Shown in pieces: positions 1 through 12,900 of a stretch of DNA of 64,000 bases. This DNA is from Limnoperna fortunei (lineage: Eukaryota > Mollusca > Bivalvia > Mytilida > Modiolidae): positions 24,148,242 to 24,212,241 of the forward strand of contig OX104120.1 in the NCBI GenBank assembly GCA_944474755.1, written 5' to 3'. Each line of letters opens with the position of its first letter. Within the stretch, counting starts at the first letter, position 1. A model generated the notes under the pieces. It saw nothing but the letters and a program-made list of their open reading frames with translations. It had not been told where the DNA came from and made no database searches. The position numbers were made by a program, and so were the translations under genes.

Positions 1-1076
1 TCAGTTTAGATAAATAATGTCCCATGCCGTAACAATCAACATCAAAAACTAATGCATCAAAATTCTAATAACGTCCAATACTAGTTTTATTTTTCGTTAG
101 TATTAATTTACTTAGCATTTATAAATGATGGATTGAGTTTTACTGTATTAACTTAACCACGATGCACATTAGAACAGTATACAAGCTTGGAGTGTTATTA
201 ATTATAACTTTGGAATAATAACAGCAAGATATTGAATTTTGTCTATTGGTATAACTTTGAAAGTTTTATAATATCACCAAAGAACGAAAACATGATTTCA
301 ACGTAAACATAATATAATCATTTGTTCAATTGCATATAGGAATGTTCAGAATTAAAAAAAACATTCGAAATGCCACATAAGCAGGGTGGCATATTAGACA
401 GGGTCAGACCATTGAGCCCGCTATCCTAACATGCATAGGCTCTACAAATACGTGAGCTTAGGTTTAGCATCGGATTTTGATGAAAACTTCAAGAACTCAT
501 CAGAGAGAGGGCATTTACTAGCATTTATATATCCATCTAAAGCTTATTTAAAGGAATTGTTTCTAATCGAAACGCGAAATTCGAAGTATATCCTGTATTT
601 AGTTTTAGGTGGAGATACATCCTTTGTTACATCCCTCCTTTATTTTTAACAAGTAATGAAAAAACATAAAAACCATGCTGGTTGCTTAATCAACAACATA
701 TCTTGACGTTTAAGGTGGTCGTGTTTTGATACAACAGCTTACATACCAATAAGTTTTGTAGCCGCTACGAAAAATACATTTTTTGCCGTTGGCCAATTCT
801 TCGTATTAGCCAGTGGCAGTATAAATTTTCTATTTTCTATACCCTTTATTCTATATCATATAAATGATGTCTTATCTGTAGAATTTATGTTTTGATGGCC
901 TGTATAGATGGCACTGTCAGCGAGCAAAATATTAAAGACACAACACAAACTATAAAGCCTGCACTATAGACCTTTTTTTGTTACTAACAACAAAGACTTT
1001 TTAAATTATTAACTGTAGGACAAGCAAGAAATCTAAAATTTCCCAATAATAGATTTCCCGTTTCTATGCAGTAATA
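1..1076. other. AT-rich flank, no gene recognised
   Basis: This stretch is AT-rich and shows only short chance open frames. None has coding-like composition, splice context or a recognisable motif. Confidence 0.6.
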
Positions 1077-1081
1077 TTCAG

Positions 1082-1165
1082 GCTATTGGTTATGAATTAA
1101 GAAGTCCAAGGGAGGCCCTCTATTCAGCCAGCGATTTTCTTGAATTGTTGTTCCAGAATGGATAA
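1082..1165 (+). CDS. possible terminal exon, copy 1 (unrecognised protein)
   Basis: After an acceptor-like TATTCAG there is a 27-codon open stretch ending in TAA. It reads AIGYELRSPREALYSAS and then an acidic/hydrophobic end, DFLELLFQNG. The composition looks coding. The stop codon overlaps an AATAAA string (GGATAATAAAG). It could be the last exon of a gene that starts left of the window. I do not recognise the family, and no other exon is visible. Confidence 0.3.
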   Translation, partial: AIGYELRSPREALYSASDFLELLFQNG

Positions 1166-1342
1166 TAAAGCAAGAGTTACTGACAGTTCATTTGAGGACG
1201 ACAATACGTAAATTTCATGTTTGCCATCATAAACTGGTTGATCGTTATGGTTAATCTGTCACACAAACAACATTGGGCAACTTAACGGTCTCTTCTTCCC
1301 CTGACACACCAGGTGTCACTAGTAATGTAAAATTATATTCAG

Positions 1343-1426
1343 GCTGTTGGTTATGAATTAAGAAGTCCAAGGGAGGCCCTCTATTCAGCCAGCGATTTTC
1401 TTGAATTGTTGTTCCAGAATGGATAA
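1343..1426 (+). CDS. possible terminal exon, copy 2
   Basis: This is the second copy of the 27-codon stretch, 261 bp downstream. It has the same acceptor core and stop codon and one visible change near its start (I to V at the second codon). If the exon is real, the two copies would be alternative or redundant 3' ends. Confidence 0.28.
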   Translation, partial: AVGYELRSPREALYSASDFLELLFQNG

Positions 1427-1804
1427 TAAAGCAAGAGTTACTGACAGTTCATTTGAGGACGACAATACGTAAATTTCATGTTTGCCATCATAAACTGGTT
1501 GATCGTTATGGTTAATCTGTCACACAAACAACATTGGGCAACTTAACGGTCTCTTCTTCCCCTGACACACCAGGTGTCACTAGTAATGTAAAATTAGCAT
1601 AATATCACCACTTCTTCATAAATTATAGATTCTTTTCTGTAATGAAAGTTGTTCCTTTTTGTGTTGGTGGGAATTATATTACCTTTGGCTTTGTATGGAG
1701 CCATATTAGGACTTTAAAGTTTAATGTTTAAAAGCTAAACATCATTTGAACACAAAATACATTAGCAAACATGATAAACGTATAAACATGCGCGTATGCC
1801 GTTT

Positions 1805-2090
1805 TACAACTAAGGACCATTCTTTCTTTCTTTCTTTCTTTCTTTGAATGACGTTTAACGCCATTTTCAGCAATTTTTCAGCTATGTCATGGCGTCCAGT
1901 TTTTATTGGGGGAGGAAGCCGAAGTACCCAGAGAAAACCCCCGACCTGCGGTAGAAAAACTGGCCATCCTTGTCAATTGAGATTGGAGTCGAGTATACCC
2001 TGCCCGCAGTGAGAATCGAACCCGAAATCTCAGTGTTGACAGACCACGTGATCAATAGTAGACGACTACCTTAACCACAGCACCATTCTA
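1805..2090 (-). mobile_element. tRNA-derived SINE, minus orientation
   Basis: On the minus strand the sequence opens with a tRNA-like head: an A-box-like GTGGTTAAGGTAG and a B-box GGTTCGATTCT. The body follows, and on the plus strand the other end reads GTTTAACGCCATTTTCAGC preceded by a TTTC microsatellite (1819-1845). The same body recurs at 3255, 11076, 14299, 30007 and 57641. Pol III promoter boxes plus dispersal define a SINE. Confidence 0.8.
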
Positions 2091-3254
2091 CACAGACTAT
2101 AATATCTTTAACTTTCACAATTTCTTTAACTTTCAAAATTAACTCATAAAAAATTTCAACGAGGTAAAAGACAGAAAATGTATTGCCTCCGTGGCGTAAC
2201 GAACACATATAGTTTTCTACTGATAAGCCTTATGCATATTAATTAACACTGATGACCACAGCAGGATAGCTATGAATAAAAACTAGGAGGTTATTTCTCG
2301 GCATACACGTGAAAATTCACATGTAACTGATTATTTACCAGTTCGATATTCAAATTTGACGCTGTTGAGTTCCCTTACAAACTAAACCTTTCCAGATGTA
2401 TAAAATTCCCTAGGTAGTATGTATAGCAATATAATACATCTTTTTATCTTGTATTTGATAAAGTGTATTTATTAATATCGAATATCGAACCCACTGCTAG
2501 CAGCGAGTTCGATATTCGAATGTCGAATATCGAATATCGAACCCACTGCTAACTTCACACCCGTGTTCCGTCAAGGGAACCAGGTTATTGTGCGTCTAAG
2601 ATTCAAACCGCGAATTGGACAACATCGACTGATCCGTAAAATTTTGAAACCACGAAAATTAATATATTTACAGCATATTCTATTGAATCAGCTAAAGATA
2701 AACGAAATAACCTGCATTGGTTACCTGTTCTTAAGCCTTAAAGTTCAAATTGTTTCATGACGTCATCGCTTTTTTTTACCGTTAAAATTGTGAAGTACAT
2801 TACCGTTTGAAAGACATAAAGTCTTATAACTAAACATTATTTCAACAACAATAACAAGTAATAAAAACGCAGTCGTGCAACTTAAAAAAATTATTTCAAC
2901 TTGTTACATGATTGCAATTTTGACATTCCGTTTATTTAAAATAGCAAAAACTAAAATATTGTTATATCACGCAGAATTATAACTTAACATCATTTTAACA
3001 TAAAAGATATAATGAACTGGAAGTCTGGGAACTTTATAAAATTGTAAAGTATTCAACAGTAAACCAAATTAAACAAACAAACGAACACAAACACACTACC
3101 GATATTGTTTGCTGTATGCCTAATAACTTTAAGTACCATGTAAACAATACGATCCAATGAGTCTAAAACGGTAAACACATTTTTAAAATGCACGGGAAAA
3201 CGATTCTCTTTTGAACGCTTTACTTTAAAATATGAATTATTAATAAAATCTCAT
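2091..3254. other. non-coding stretch with a TTCGA-type repeat at 2478-2552
   Basis: Mostly plain AT-rich DNA. At 2478-2552 there are overlapping TCGAATATCGAA words and a doubled ATATCGAACCCACTGCTA, resembling the TTCGA arms of the element at 8895-9821. A 65-codon open frame at 2563-2760 has no recognisable features. Confidence 0.5.
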
Positions 3255-3417
3255 AACACGACTCCAATCTTAATTGCAAGGATTGCCAGTTTTCCTAACG
3301 AAGGTCGTGGGGTTTTTCCTGGTACTACGGCTTCTTCCGCCAATAAAAACTGGACGTCATGATATAGCTGAAAAATTGCTGAAAGTGGCGTTAAACGCTA
3401 TCCAAACAAACGAACAA
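3255..3417 (+). mobile_element. SINE fragment (body without tRNA head)
   Basis: Reverse-oriented relative to the copy at 1805. It contains the body words ACTCCAATCTTAATTGCAAG, CAATAAAAACTGGACGTCAT and the end GAAAGTGGCGTTAAACG. The tRNA-like head is missing, so it is truncated. Confidence 0.75.
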
Positions 3418-3635
3418 TATAACACGATATCGTGTTATTACTAAATTCAGTACGAGGCAAATAGTATCCATATTTCAAATTCGATCATTGGGTTGGTGTT
3501 TACAAAGAGGCAAACTTGTGTCTGAATTCCCTGGACAATCTTAACTTTTTGTAGATTCAAGTTGACCAATTCGTAATTGGCGTTGGGATTTGATATCTAA
3601 AACATTGTTTACTAATGTACAAATTGGCGACACGA

Positions 3636-4064
3636 CTATAGTTGGGTGGTAAATAAATAATCCCTTGATATGATTAAATTTGATAATTTGAAACTTGAGG
3701 GATTGTTATCAATGTATAGATAAATTAATTTGGTGACGAGAGCTTGTGCTAATTGTTCAGGAGATGTACAACCATATAAACCTATATTTATGCTGATGCC
3801 TGATAACTGATTTTTTTCCTTGATGAAGTCTACAAGTAACAATTTCTGATAATCTACTCTAACACCTCGTTCAAGAGCACTATGATTAATGAATCTGATA
3901 TGAAATTGCTGTACGAGCTTATAATTAGGCCTTTTATGAACCACTAAAAAAAGACATATATTGGAAATGTTGCTCACAATTTTGTGAAAACAAACATAAC
4001 ATAATAAAAATTTGTCACTATTTGCAGAAAACGTCCAATGAATATAATATGTCGTCACTGACAA
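3636..4064 (-). pseudogene. unrecognised open frame, probably an exon or gene remnant
   Basis: An open frame of 142 codons without any ATG (its first codon is TTG), so it is not a complete gene. The carboxyl half has fairly balanced, protein-like composition, including LSGISINIGLYGCTSPEQLA. No family is recognised. It could be a decayed transposon piece or an internal exon on the minus strand. Just downstream on that strand lies the palindrome AATAACACGATATCGTGTTATT (around 3420). Confidence 0.2.
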
Positions 4065-4827
4065 AAAATAAAAGCATTTGGTAAAATATAATTACCTTTG
4101 TAGCTAGTTTGAAATTTCTATGTAGTAAATTAATTATTCCATGGAACATTTGTAATAAGTAATCGTTGAAAAATTAAGTTAAAAGTTTTATATTTCCCGG
4201 CTTTGTATTGTCACTGAAACTACCTTAATTTCCGCATCTGTTAAAAACTTGATTATATATACACAAGTGGCATATACATGATTTGGAAAATTACCCAGTT
4301 TTAATGATTTTTCGTTTGTTATTATTTTCGTTGTCCGTAACTAGTTTGCAACGTTATGTGGTAGCAGAACGTTACAGCTTTGTTCTAAACTTTCAGTATT
4401 GGAATATAGAGCAATGGATTGAAATAATGTCCTGTGATACGTTATTTTTTAGATGTAATCGTTAAGGGAGGTGGAACTTATAATGCTGATCACGTGATTT
4501 CATAAAATTTAGGGCGCTTTTAGACGAAGAGATAACATTTAAACTAAATGGGACGGATTAAGAAAGACGATGTAAACGAAACGTTTACTGTTATGTGGCG
4601 AGGTGCAGCCCATTCTTGAAATAAATTTATGAAAGGAGGTCCAGTTTTATGCCTTTCACGGTGTTAAAAGATAGCGTGTTTAGGCGAAATGCCCTAAATT
4701 AGTATCTTGAAAACGTGTAAATTTGTGCAAAAAATAGCTTTAAATTGAAGCGCAATAACACTGGACTAGGCGCTACAGTATTGTTCACAATATCTTATTA
4801 AAACCTCCTCAACAAACATTTGAACGC

Positions 4828-4947
4828 CTTATATTGTTTCCGTCTTTAATCCCATCTCATATTGTTTCTATCTTTAGTACCACCTTATATTGTTTCCGTC
4901 TTTAGTACCACATTATATTGTTTCCGTCTTTAGTACCACCTTATATT
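4828..4947. repeat. 28-bp minisatellite, about four units
   Basis: Imperfect tandem units built on TTATATTGTTTCCGTCTTTA followed by GTACCACC. Confidence 0.85.
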
Positions 4948-5529
4948 TAATTCGCATTTTTGCATATGTCCTCGGCGATTTTTTCATTGATTGCTTACAG
5001 TTTATTGTATTTTTGTTGGTTTTTTTTTATTGTAGTTGTTGTTTGATTTATGTATTTATTTAGACTAATAACTGTGTTTAGAGCGGTTATATGCTAACGG
5101 AAATAAGCTGTATGACTTCCGCAAAATGACTGCAGATTCTATAATTAGCTGTGACATTATAACAAGAATGTTGTTATGAGCACAATGGCATTTATTAAAC
5201 CAACATCCATACAAATATTTTGTTATTCATCTCAAGAGAAATTTTGTCCTTTTTCAATTTGCTTTCAGTTGTTTGGATGTTTGTTTCGATTATCACATAC
5301 GCCTATACAGATGTCCCATAATAGCAATTGATTGTCAACTTAAAACTAACATCAGTGTTGGGTCCGTAAATCAGTCGTTACCGCTGAAAACTGGCTTTCA
5401 TCATATGTCAATAGCTAATTTTATAATGTAAATGGATCATCAAATGAACAAGAATGTTCTGTATTCTTGATGAGCTAAACATTCAGGAGAACACAATAAA
5501 ACTACGTTGTTTGTCCGGTTAATATTATA

Positions 5530-5670
5530 CAATTACTGCACTTGAACGAGATCAATATGAGGTTTTATGGAGCAGGGTAGAATAATTTTGAACGAGGCGA
5601 AGCCAAGTTCAATATTATTCTACCCTGCTCCATAAAACCTCATATTGATCTAGTTCGAGTGTAGTAATTG
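5530..5670. repeat. foldback hairpin, 55-bp arms
   Basis: The left arm starts CAATTACTGCACTTGAACGA. The right arm ends in its near-perfect reverse complement, TCGAGTGTAGTAATTG. The arms flank a short loop containing GAACGAGGCGAAGCC. No clear target-site duplication is seen. It resembles the foldbacks at 52020 and 52670, which share the GGCGAAGCC-like loop. Confidence 0.85.
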
Positions 5671-5808
5671 TTTTATTACATAATATATTGAGTCATGAAA
5701 TGGAATATACAAGTTTTCTTATTCCCGAAAGTGACTGTCTTTCATAATATTTATTTCTCAAAAATCGGTAAAATATCGACATAATCCATAACTAAATGTT
5801 TTCATTGA

Positions 5809-6120
5809 TTATTTCTTGTATAATGTCCCATCCTCAGTCCTTGCTTCTGCATAAAATTTACAAAGATTTGAGTCTAATTCTGGAGGGTCCGCCGTTTCCA
5901 AACTAACTGACATATCCGTTAAACGTAAATATTTGGAAAAAATAATCGCTTGCTCTTCCGATTTGAGAGTGTTGACTGCATCTCTTTTCTTAATGATTTC
6001 ATTAATTTCCAAGTTAGTAATATCTGCAAATCTTCGCATATTAGCACCAGAACTATCCGCATTACGTTCACTCGATGACGTTACAACGTTACCATATTTA
6101 CAAACAACAATATAATCCAA
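5809..6120 (-). pseudogene. fragment resembling the N-terminal part of a DUF3504/Crypton-type recombinase protein
   Basis: Open for 103 codons on the minus strand, but it begins at TTG rather than ATG and stops after the phrase KFYAEARTEDGTLYKK. The order 'ELDSNLCKFYAEAR..DG..YKK' resembles the segment just before the tyrosine-recombinase-like DUF3504 domain found in ZMYM/QRICH1-type and Crypton-derived proteins. The catalytic domain does not follow, so this is a lone exon or a decayed piece. The assignment rests on memory of the family pattern only. Confidence 0.35.
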
Positions 6121-6773
6121 ACATCAGTCAGAACGACAATTTTGATTGGTTTAGGGGATTAAAGAAAGAAGATTTGATTGGCTATTGTATTTGCGTTGGG
6201 GGAAACAGCACGTGCTAGGTATTTTCATTCATAAATTTCTCTCGAGAGTGCAATATGGTTTTTTATTGAGTAGAATGAGTTTTTTGCTAGCCAATATGAT
6301 AGGAAATGGAAAGTCCCGTGTATTGGTTTAGGCCAAGGAAAAAGGCAAAAATATATATTATGTAATAATATTATATATACATATTAATTATCAGGGTTTC
6401 ATTCAAAGACACTTTGTTATTTCGCTTCATTGTGGATCCAATGTTAAGTTAGATACAGGTGTCATTAAACTACCAACGTAAGACTCATGTGGACAGCTAA
6501 GATTTGTATTGTGATATTGCTCTATTTGAAAAGATACTTTAATGCAAGTTTCCTATGAATCATGATAGACTGAAAGGCTTTATTTTTTATCTTATAAACT
6601 CCTTACATTTTGTTCGTTGTCTTCAGTTTAAGGCTAATGTGTAACCCTATTCATAGACATATTATTTGTGCTTAATTTTTTAGTATTGAAGTTGAAATAT
6701 AGTTCGGCGGACATCGTGTCAATTAAATTGTTTGAATAAAACACAAAGTTACGTAATAATCTTACCTTTTCAG
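6121..6773. other. region upstream of the first visible receptor exon
   Basis: AT-rich, with no coding segment recognised. It is probably intron, because the exon at 6774 begins in mid-codon and needs an upstream signal-peptide exon. No exon with the matching phase-1 end was found. Confidence 0.5.
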
Positions 6774-6932
6774 CAATTGTTGGATACAAAGGAAAAACAA
6801 ATTTTGAAAATTACAAAGCTGTTGCCGACAAACTTAATGCAGATAATCCACTGGCATCTTGTAAATTAAACTTTACAGAAGTCGCGTACGACAAGGCAGA
6901 TGGATTGAGGGTATACCAGAGTCTTACATCAG
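6774..6932 (+). CDS. receptor exon a: start of amino-terminal domain
   Basis: Acceptor CTTTTCAG and donor CAG|GTAATT. It starts with two bases of a split codon (xCA) and then reads IVGYKGKTNFENYKAVADKL, the first beta-strand and helix of the periplasmic-binding-like fold. It ends in phase 1. Confidence 0.85.
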
Positions 6933-9900
6933 GTAATTAAACTTTACAGAAGTCGCAGACAACAAGGCAGATTGATCGACCTTATACCAGTGTCTAACAT
7001 CAGGTTAACGTTTCCAGATTCCAAAAATATTTTAATAAGTACCAAGTAATGTATATCGTATCATTGCTAAACTTTGTATATAGCTAAAGTCTGATGTTAA
7101 TGTTTCAGACTATTTAAATCTTCAAAACTTTAACAGTAGAAGAATACTTACCAAACTACGTATTAGTGACCATAACTTAGAGATTGAACTTGGTAGTTAC
7201 AAGAATATACCAAGAGAACAAAAACTAAGACTCTGTAAATCATGTAAAATAACTGATGATGAAGCTCATTTCTTTTTTCATTGTCAAATTAATAATAATA
7301 TAAGAAGAACATTTATTGATTTTATACAAACAAAATATGTTAATTTTAACCAGCTTGATGCTATAGATAAATTAATTTTTGTTCTTAACGCAAATATGGA
7401 TGTTTTGCCCATGGTTGTTGATTTTGTAAAGCAATCATTTGAGTTGCGACAATGAGATCCACATTGGTCAAATTAATACATATTTGTAAATACTATATTA
7501 TCTTAGGTTGTATATGTACAGTAACATGTTCATTGTTTTTGTATGTTTATGTATGCTTAACCTCTTGGGGTTTATTATGCAATAATGTTTAAAGTTTATT
7601 TAGCTGCATTAACTAGTGCACTGCACAAACACACTAGTATTGGGTTGTAGCCAGTTTCTATGTCTGTGTACTTCACACGGCAATATCGGTATTCAAATTA
7701 TCCTCAAATAAAGAGAGAAACAGGAAGGGACTATTAACAGGTTATTTTTTTTTTAGTTTTTACAAAACAGATAAATAATAACAGCAATTAACGTGTGCAC
7801 ATGGATACTTAGGGTATAGAATATAAAAACAAATATGCGCAACAGTTAACAGTGTTTTGACTAAATAGAATCTATTAACAGCAAACATGTCTAATTAAAT
7901 GTCAACTTTTAAGAACTAATGATTGATAGAAAGTTAACGGCTGATTTATGTTAAAAAACAGTTAACAGAAGTGTAAAAATGACAAAAACAGAAAACATCC
8001 CGCCCCCTTTAAATATAGACTATTGCTGAACAATTTTAATTTGAGGAAAATTAGGACATATTTATGAAACTGGTGCCGGTATACATGGTTACAAAGTACT
8101 GATACTGCTAAAGGAGTAATGTTATTGGTATTGTATAGTTTAATGACAGAATGAGGTCTAATGTTTTCAAATAAACTATTTTTACTTTGCATCTTTCCAG
8201 CACGGTCTTTATTTGAGAATGACAAAATGGCTATAGCTATCGGTCCTTACATAGATGTTTTCACATCTAAGCAATATGTTATACAGAAGCAAGCGCATAT
8301 TGTGACGTCATCAATAGAAAAGTCGGAACCATCGCCCATAACGTATCCAATTTTACCAGATCATACGTCAATGTCAAAGGCTATTGCAAAAATCGTTAAA
8401 AGTCTTCGTTGGAAGAAAGTAGCATTTTTATCTCAAGGTATTACTTTTACCTTTATCTAATATGCCTGTTTGCTCAACATGATGATATTGTTTCGTTTTC
8501 TTCTTGTCAAATAACAGAAATACTACAATTATAACAAAGACAAAATTCCTGCTAAGGCTCTGGTGGTTTTCACTCTTGCTGAGGGTCTGGTGGTATTAAC
8601 CCGCCTCTACGGGTTTGCATTAAAGAGCAATTTGCAATAATTAAAAATATTTCTTATTTGATCAAATGAAAAAAAATTAATAGTCATTTATTTAGTCGTA
8701 TTGTTATTATGATTATGATGATAATTATTATTAAAAATGTATCAGTACGATACTTTTGTGTGTATTTTTGTCCATTAAATAACATGAGTTACATAAAACC
8801 CCTCTCAAATAAACCAACAAAGATAAAACTATGATTAGCTACTAAAAATACTTTCCCTACATGCATATATGAAATCACACGGAGAGACCTATGTTACGAA
8901 AGCCCAGAAGGCTCATTCGAGATTCGAGAATCGAAATTCGAAATTCGATATTCGAGATTCGAAATTCGAAATTCGAAATTCAATATAGTTATAACCAATC
9001 AGATTGCGTGTAACATAATCGTCTACCAATCAGAATAGTTCTTATTTATTCGAGAATCGAAATTCGAGATTCGAAATTCGAAATTCGAAATTCAATATAG
9101 TTTTAGCCAATCAGATTGCGTGTGACATAATCTCTACCAATCAGAATTCCTTGGTTATATCGCAACTACATAAAATTTGGTTGAGTAGTTTTATTGGAGT
9201 TAAAGCGAAAACCATGATTATTGAGGATTACTGAAAATTCAAAGTTCAAAGAGCCATAACTACCACATAAATTTAGGAATCAACAATTCCTGACAATATG
9301 CACAAATACATATATGGTGTACTAGGTACATACCAAGTTTCATAAAATTTTGTATAGTACTGAGTAGTTCCAGAGGATTTGTGCTGACAAGATAATAATT
9401 TTTACTAAAATTTGAAGATCAAAATTCCCTGGTAACATGCACAACTACATATGGTGTACTTCCTACACACAAAGTTTTGTTGAATTACGTTTTACAGATA
9501 CATTCTTGTTCTTGATTTGTAGATGTTATTGAGAACTGATTTAATTTGATTAAATAACAACTAAAGCTTATACATTTTATTTTTTTTAACAAAACCATGT
9601 TGAACACAGTCATTCTTTGACAAATATGTCGACGGTAAAAACGCCAAATAAAAATAATAGCACATGGCTACGTTTATATAAGAATTATTCTGATTGGTAG
9701 ACGATTATGTCACACACAATCTGATTGGTTATAACAATATTGAATTTCGAATCTCGAATTTCGAATCTCGAATCTCGAATTTCGAATTTCGAATATCGAA
9801 TGAGCCTTCAGGGCTTTCGTACGATGTAGTTTAGTTTTTCGTGACGTTTTCATTCACGCTTCAGTGCTTTATTTAACTAAACCCCTGTACTTTCAGACGA

Positions 9901-12900
9901 TTTTGCACCAGTTCTTTCATTAAGTCAAGAGGATATATTTGTCCTTCCAATACAATTACCACCTAGTATTAAAGGAGAAAAGAATGATTCAGAACTAAGG
10001 CAAACACTGACGACTTTAAGAAAAGCTCACATGGAACAGTTTGTACTACATTCAATGGACAGGGATGTGGTTAAAAGTGTTATTGACGCAGTAATTATTT
10101 CCCAATAGCGTTTTTTGGTTTGAAATGAAATGTCTATTTTCTGCATCCTCCCAAGACAGGGTTCTGATTCCACGTTCGCTCCATCATCTACCCTGACGTC
10201 AATCATTCATGTTTTGCGGGTGGAATTGTAGTTGCTTTTTACATTGAGAAGCACCATGTGATAATTGGGCGAACCTATGTGGAATCAGAACACCTGATTC
10301 GGGAGGATGCGTTCCTGAAATATACCGGTACTACAAATACGTTTTTAGCATATTCGTACGATTAATGTTAACAATATATTAGTAACTAAAAGATAATGCA
10401 CATTTTTATTTACATAAATATAACAGTTGACGCATATAGATTCATTCACTAAACTTGGAACTATTTTTTTTTACTTAAAAATAATGACACTGTATAATAT
10501 ACGGTTAATGTTAAACATAATATGCTGTTTTATCCTTTAGGCGACAGACTTGCATATGCTGCATCATTCCCGGAAATGGTTTGTTACATACTTGGTAAGG
10601 TTATTATGATAATTCTTACATATTGATAACGTACTTAAAAGCTTTAGCTTCAGGCAACAGTATTTCATCTATATTTATAACAAGAAAGTTAGGAAGGTAG
10701 GAATTGAGATTGTACCTTTTGTAGCGGATATAATGTCCCTAGTATTACCGGCATCTACAGCTGGGGCCTTTAACTTGCAAGGAGCGTGTGACTAATCTTC
10801 AAAGACTTGGACCACTATGGTCCGTGGCCAGGCTTCCAAAATATAGTTTGACAATCCCTAATCCGCCATCTAGTAACGCGCTTAGCAAGTGTGGGGCAAG
10901 ACGTGGGAATCTGTTGATATACTTATTATGCATAATGTTAGCTATAACTGGATTTTATTACCTGTTTAACTCTGTTAGTCAGGCAATATGCTGTCTTATG
11001 ATTTATTGCAAACTGTCTATTACAATTATTGTATCTGTGAAATTTCGTGATTTGGTACCAAAAACTGATTTTTGTTTGTTTACTTCTTTGAATGTTGTTT
11101 AACGCTATTTTCAGCCATTTTTTAGTTGCATCATGGCGTCCAGTTTTTTATGGGAAAGGAAGCCGAATTAAACCTCCGACCTACGAAAACCTAGGAAATC
11201 TGGCAATCCTTGCCAATTAAGACTGGCGTCAAGTATACCCTGCCTGAGTATACTCTACCTGCAGTTATAATCGATTCCGTAATCTAAGTGTGGACAGACC
11301 ACGTGATTAATAGTAACTACCTTAACCACTAGACCACCGAGGCCGAACTGTTCTTTGTATTCCTTATCCATTGTTTTCGTACCGTACCTATGAAGTAATA
11401 ACTCAATACCTACACGTGAATTGGTGACGTTTAGAGCATTGATAGACGAAACTACACAGCATTATACTGTACATTAGATAAAGCATTGTGACAAATTAAA
11501 TAAGAAGAAATAATATGGTTTAATGTATTGTATAGTATAAATAATATCAAACGGATTGACCTCCTAAATGTTGAATCATATCCGGCATATAATTCCAGGA
11601 CTTTGAAGATGTATTTGATAAGACAGAAAATTCTGCGACTTTGTTTGGTCTGCAGCTGCTAGATAAGACTAAACTAATTACTGGTTTGCAGGGTATGTTT
11701 TGTTACAGTTTACCTCTATTCACTTACGTCGGACTAATCTAAGTGTGTCTGATTTAAGAATAACAACTTAAATTTTCCTTAAGCTTAGAATGAGCTAATG
11801 CACAAAAGCAGGGTCTACAAAGGTTATCACCATGGTTATAAAACGACTAGTCTTGACGTTTCGAGTATCTAATCAAGACTAATTAGTTACACTTCAATAA
11901 AAAGCGACAGCCAAAAAAATATGTTTGTAAGATATTGAAAATCTAATGTCAAAAATATTCAGGTAAGATCTTGTGTACCTTGGGTTATGAAACACATAGA
12001 ATTTGAAAATTAGTAGCAATTTCAGCAAATTTAAATAACAATTATAATATCAAATTGATTCATAATATTCACTGATAAATCTTGATTAGACGCGTCTGGA
12101 ACAGTTAATTTTATAAACTTTGGTATGTTTGATGACAGTGTATTTCACTTCATCACCGACATGTGACTTCTGAACTAAGTAAACCTTTGAAAACAAATTT
12201 TAGTATCGGCAGTAAAGATCAATTTGCAAATTAAAAATATGTGTTATTTGGTCATTTGATACACAATTGGGCCTTATAGTCATTCATTTATGTGTATTAT
12301 TATGATTATCATGATAATTATTATTAAAAGTTTATGAATACGATAACATTTACGCATCGGTCTATGACGGACGTGTTATGGTATACACATGTTCACCTGC
12401 CAGTTTGTCTGTCTGTATGTCCGTTGTCCACATGTCACACTGTAATTTTGGGAATGCCTTCACAGATTTTCTTCAAACAACACACAAGTATTTATTATGT
12501 TTCGTTCAGGGTTTGCACACTTTATGGTGAATTTCTGATTTTTATCTACCACTAAAGAAAGTTGGGTACATTTAGATTTGTCTGTTCTTTCGTTCGTCCG
12601 TACCACCTTAGCTTAACCTTTGCGTTGAATTGCTTTTCTATACGACTTGAGGTCTTCATAAAACTTTGTGCATAGTTACATCATGATAAGGTCTCCTTAC
12701 TGGCATAATTATGTAAGGCTGAGCCTAATACTTCACGCTTGGGTGAACGAAGGAAAACAGCGGTGCTTACCAATATGGTCCAAGGGGACATCTGTATCTC
12801 AGTGAAACGTTTTTCGTTATAGGTTATGGAAATTTGTTCATGAAAAAGGGGGGTGGGTAAGTTTTCAAACTGTTTTTGGAATTGTTTAACTTAATAGATG

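Larger units (their letters stand above)
1077..1595. repeat. 261-bp tandem duplication, two near-identical copies
   Basis: Two head-to-tail copies with a period of 261 bp (about 1077-1337 and 1338-1595). They are almost identical; the clearest difference is CTATTGG in copy 1 against CTGTTGG in copy 2. Each contains the possible exon listed separately and ends at the shared string GTAATGTAAAATT. The low divergence means a very recent duplication or an assembly artefact. Confidence 0.9.

Noticed and set aside
1805..2090. Functional tRNA gene on the minus strand
   Set aside because: A- and B-box-like words are present, but the acceptor stem and anticodon arm are not preserved and the body continues as a dispersed SINE.
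4283..4465. Secreted small protein or signal exon of the receptor
   Set aside because: The frame starts at TTG. The internal ATG gives a signal-like start, but neither its donor phase nor the rest of the peptide fits.
10788..11102. 104-codon plus-strand frame in a receptor intron
   Set aside because: It has no splice-phase fit with flanking exons and runs into the SINE.
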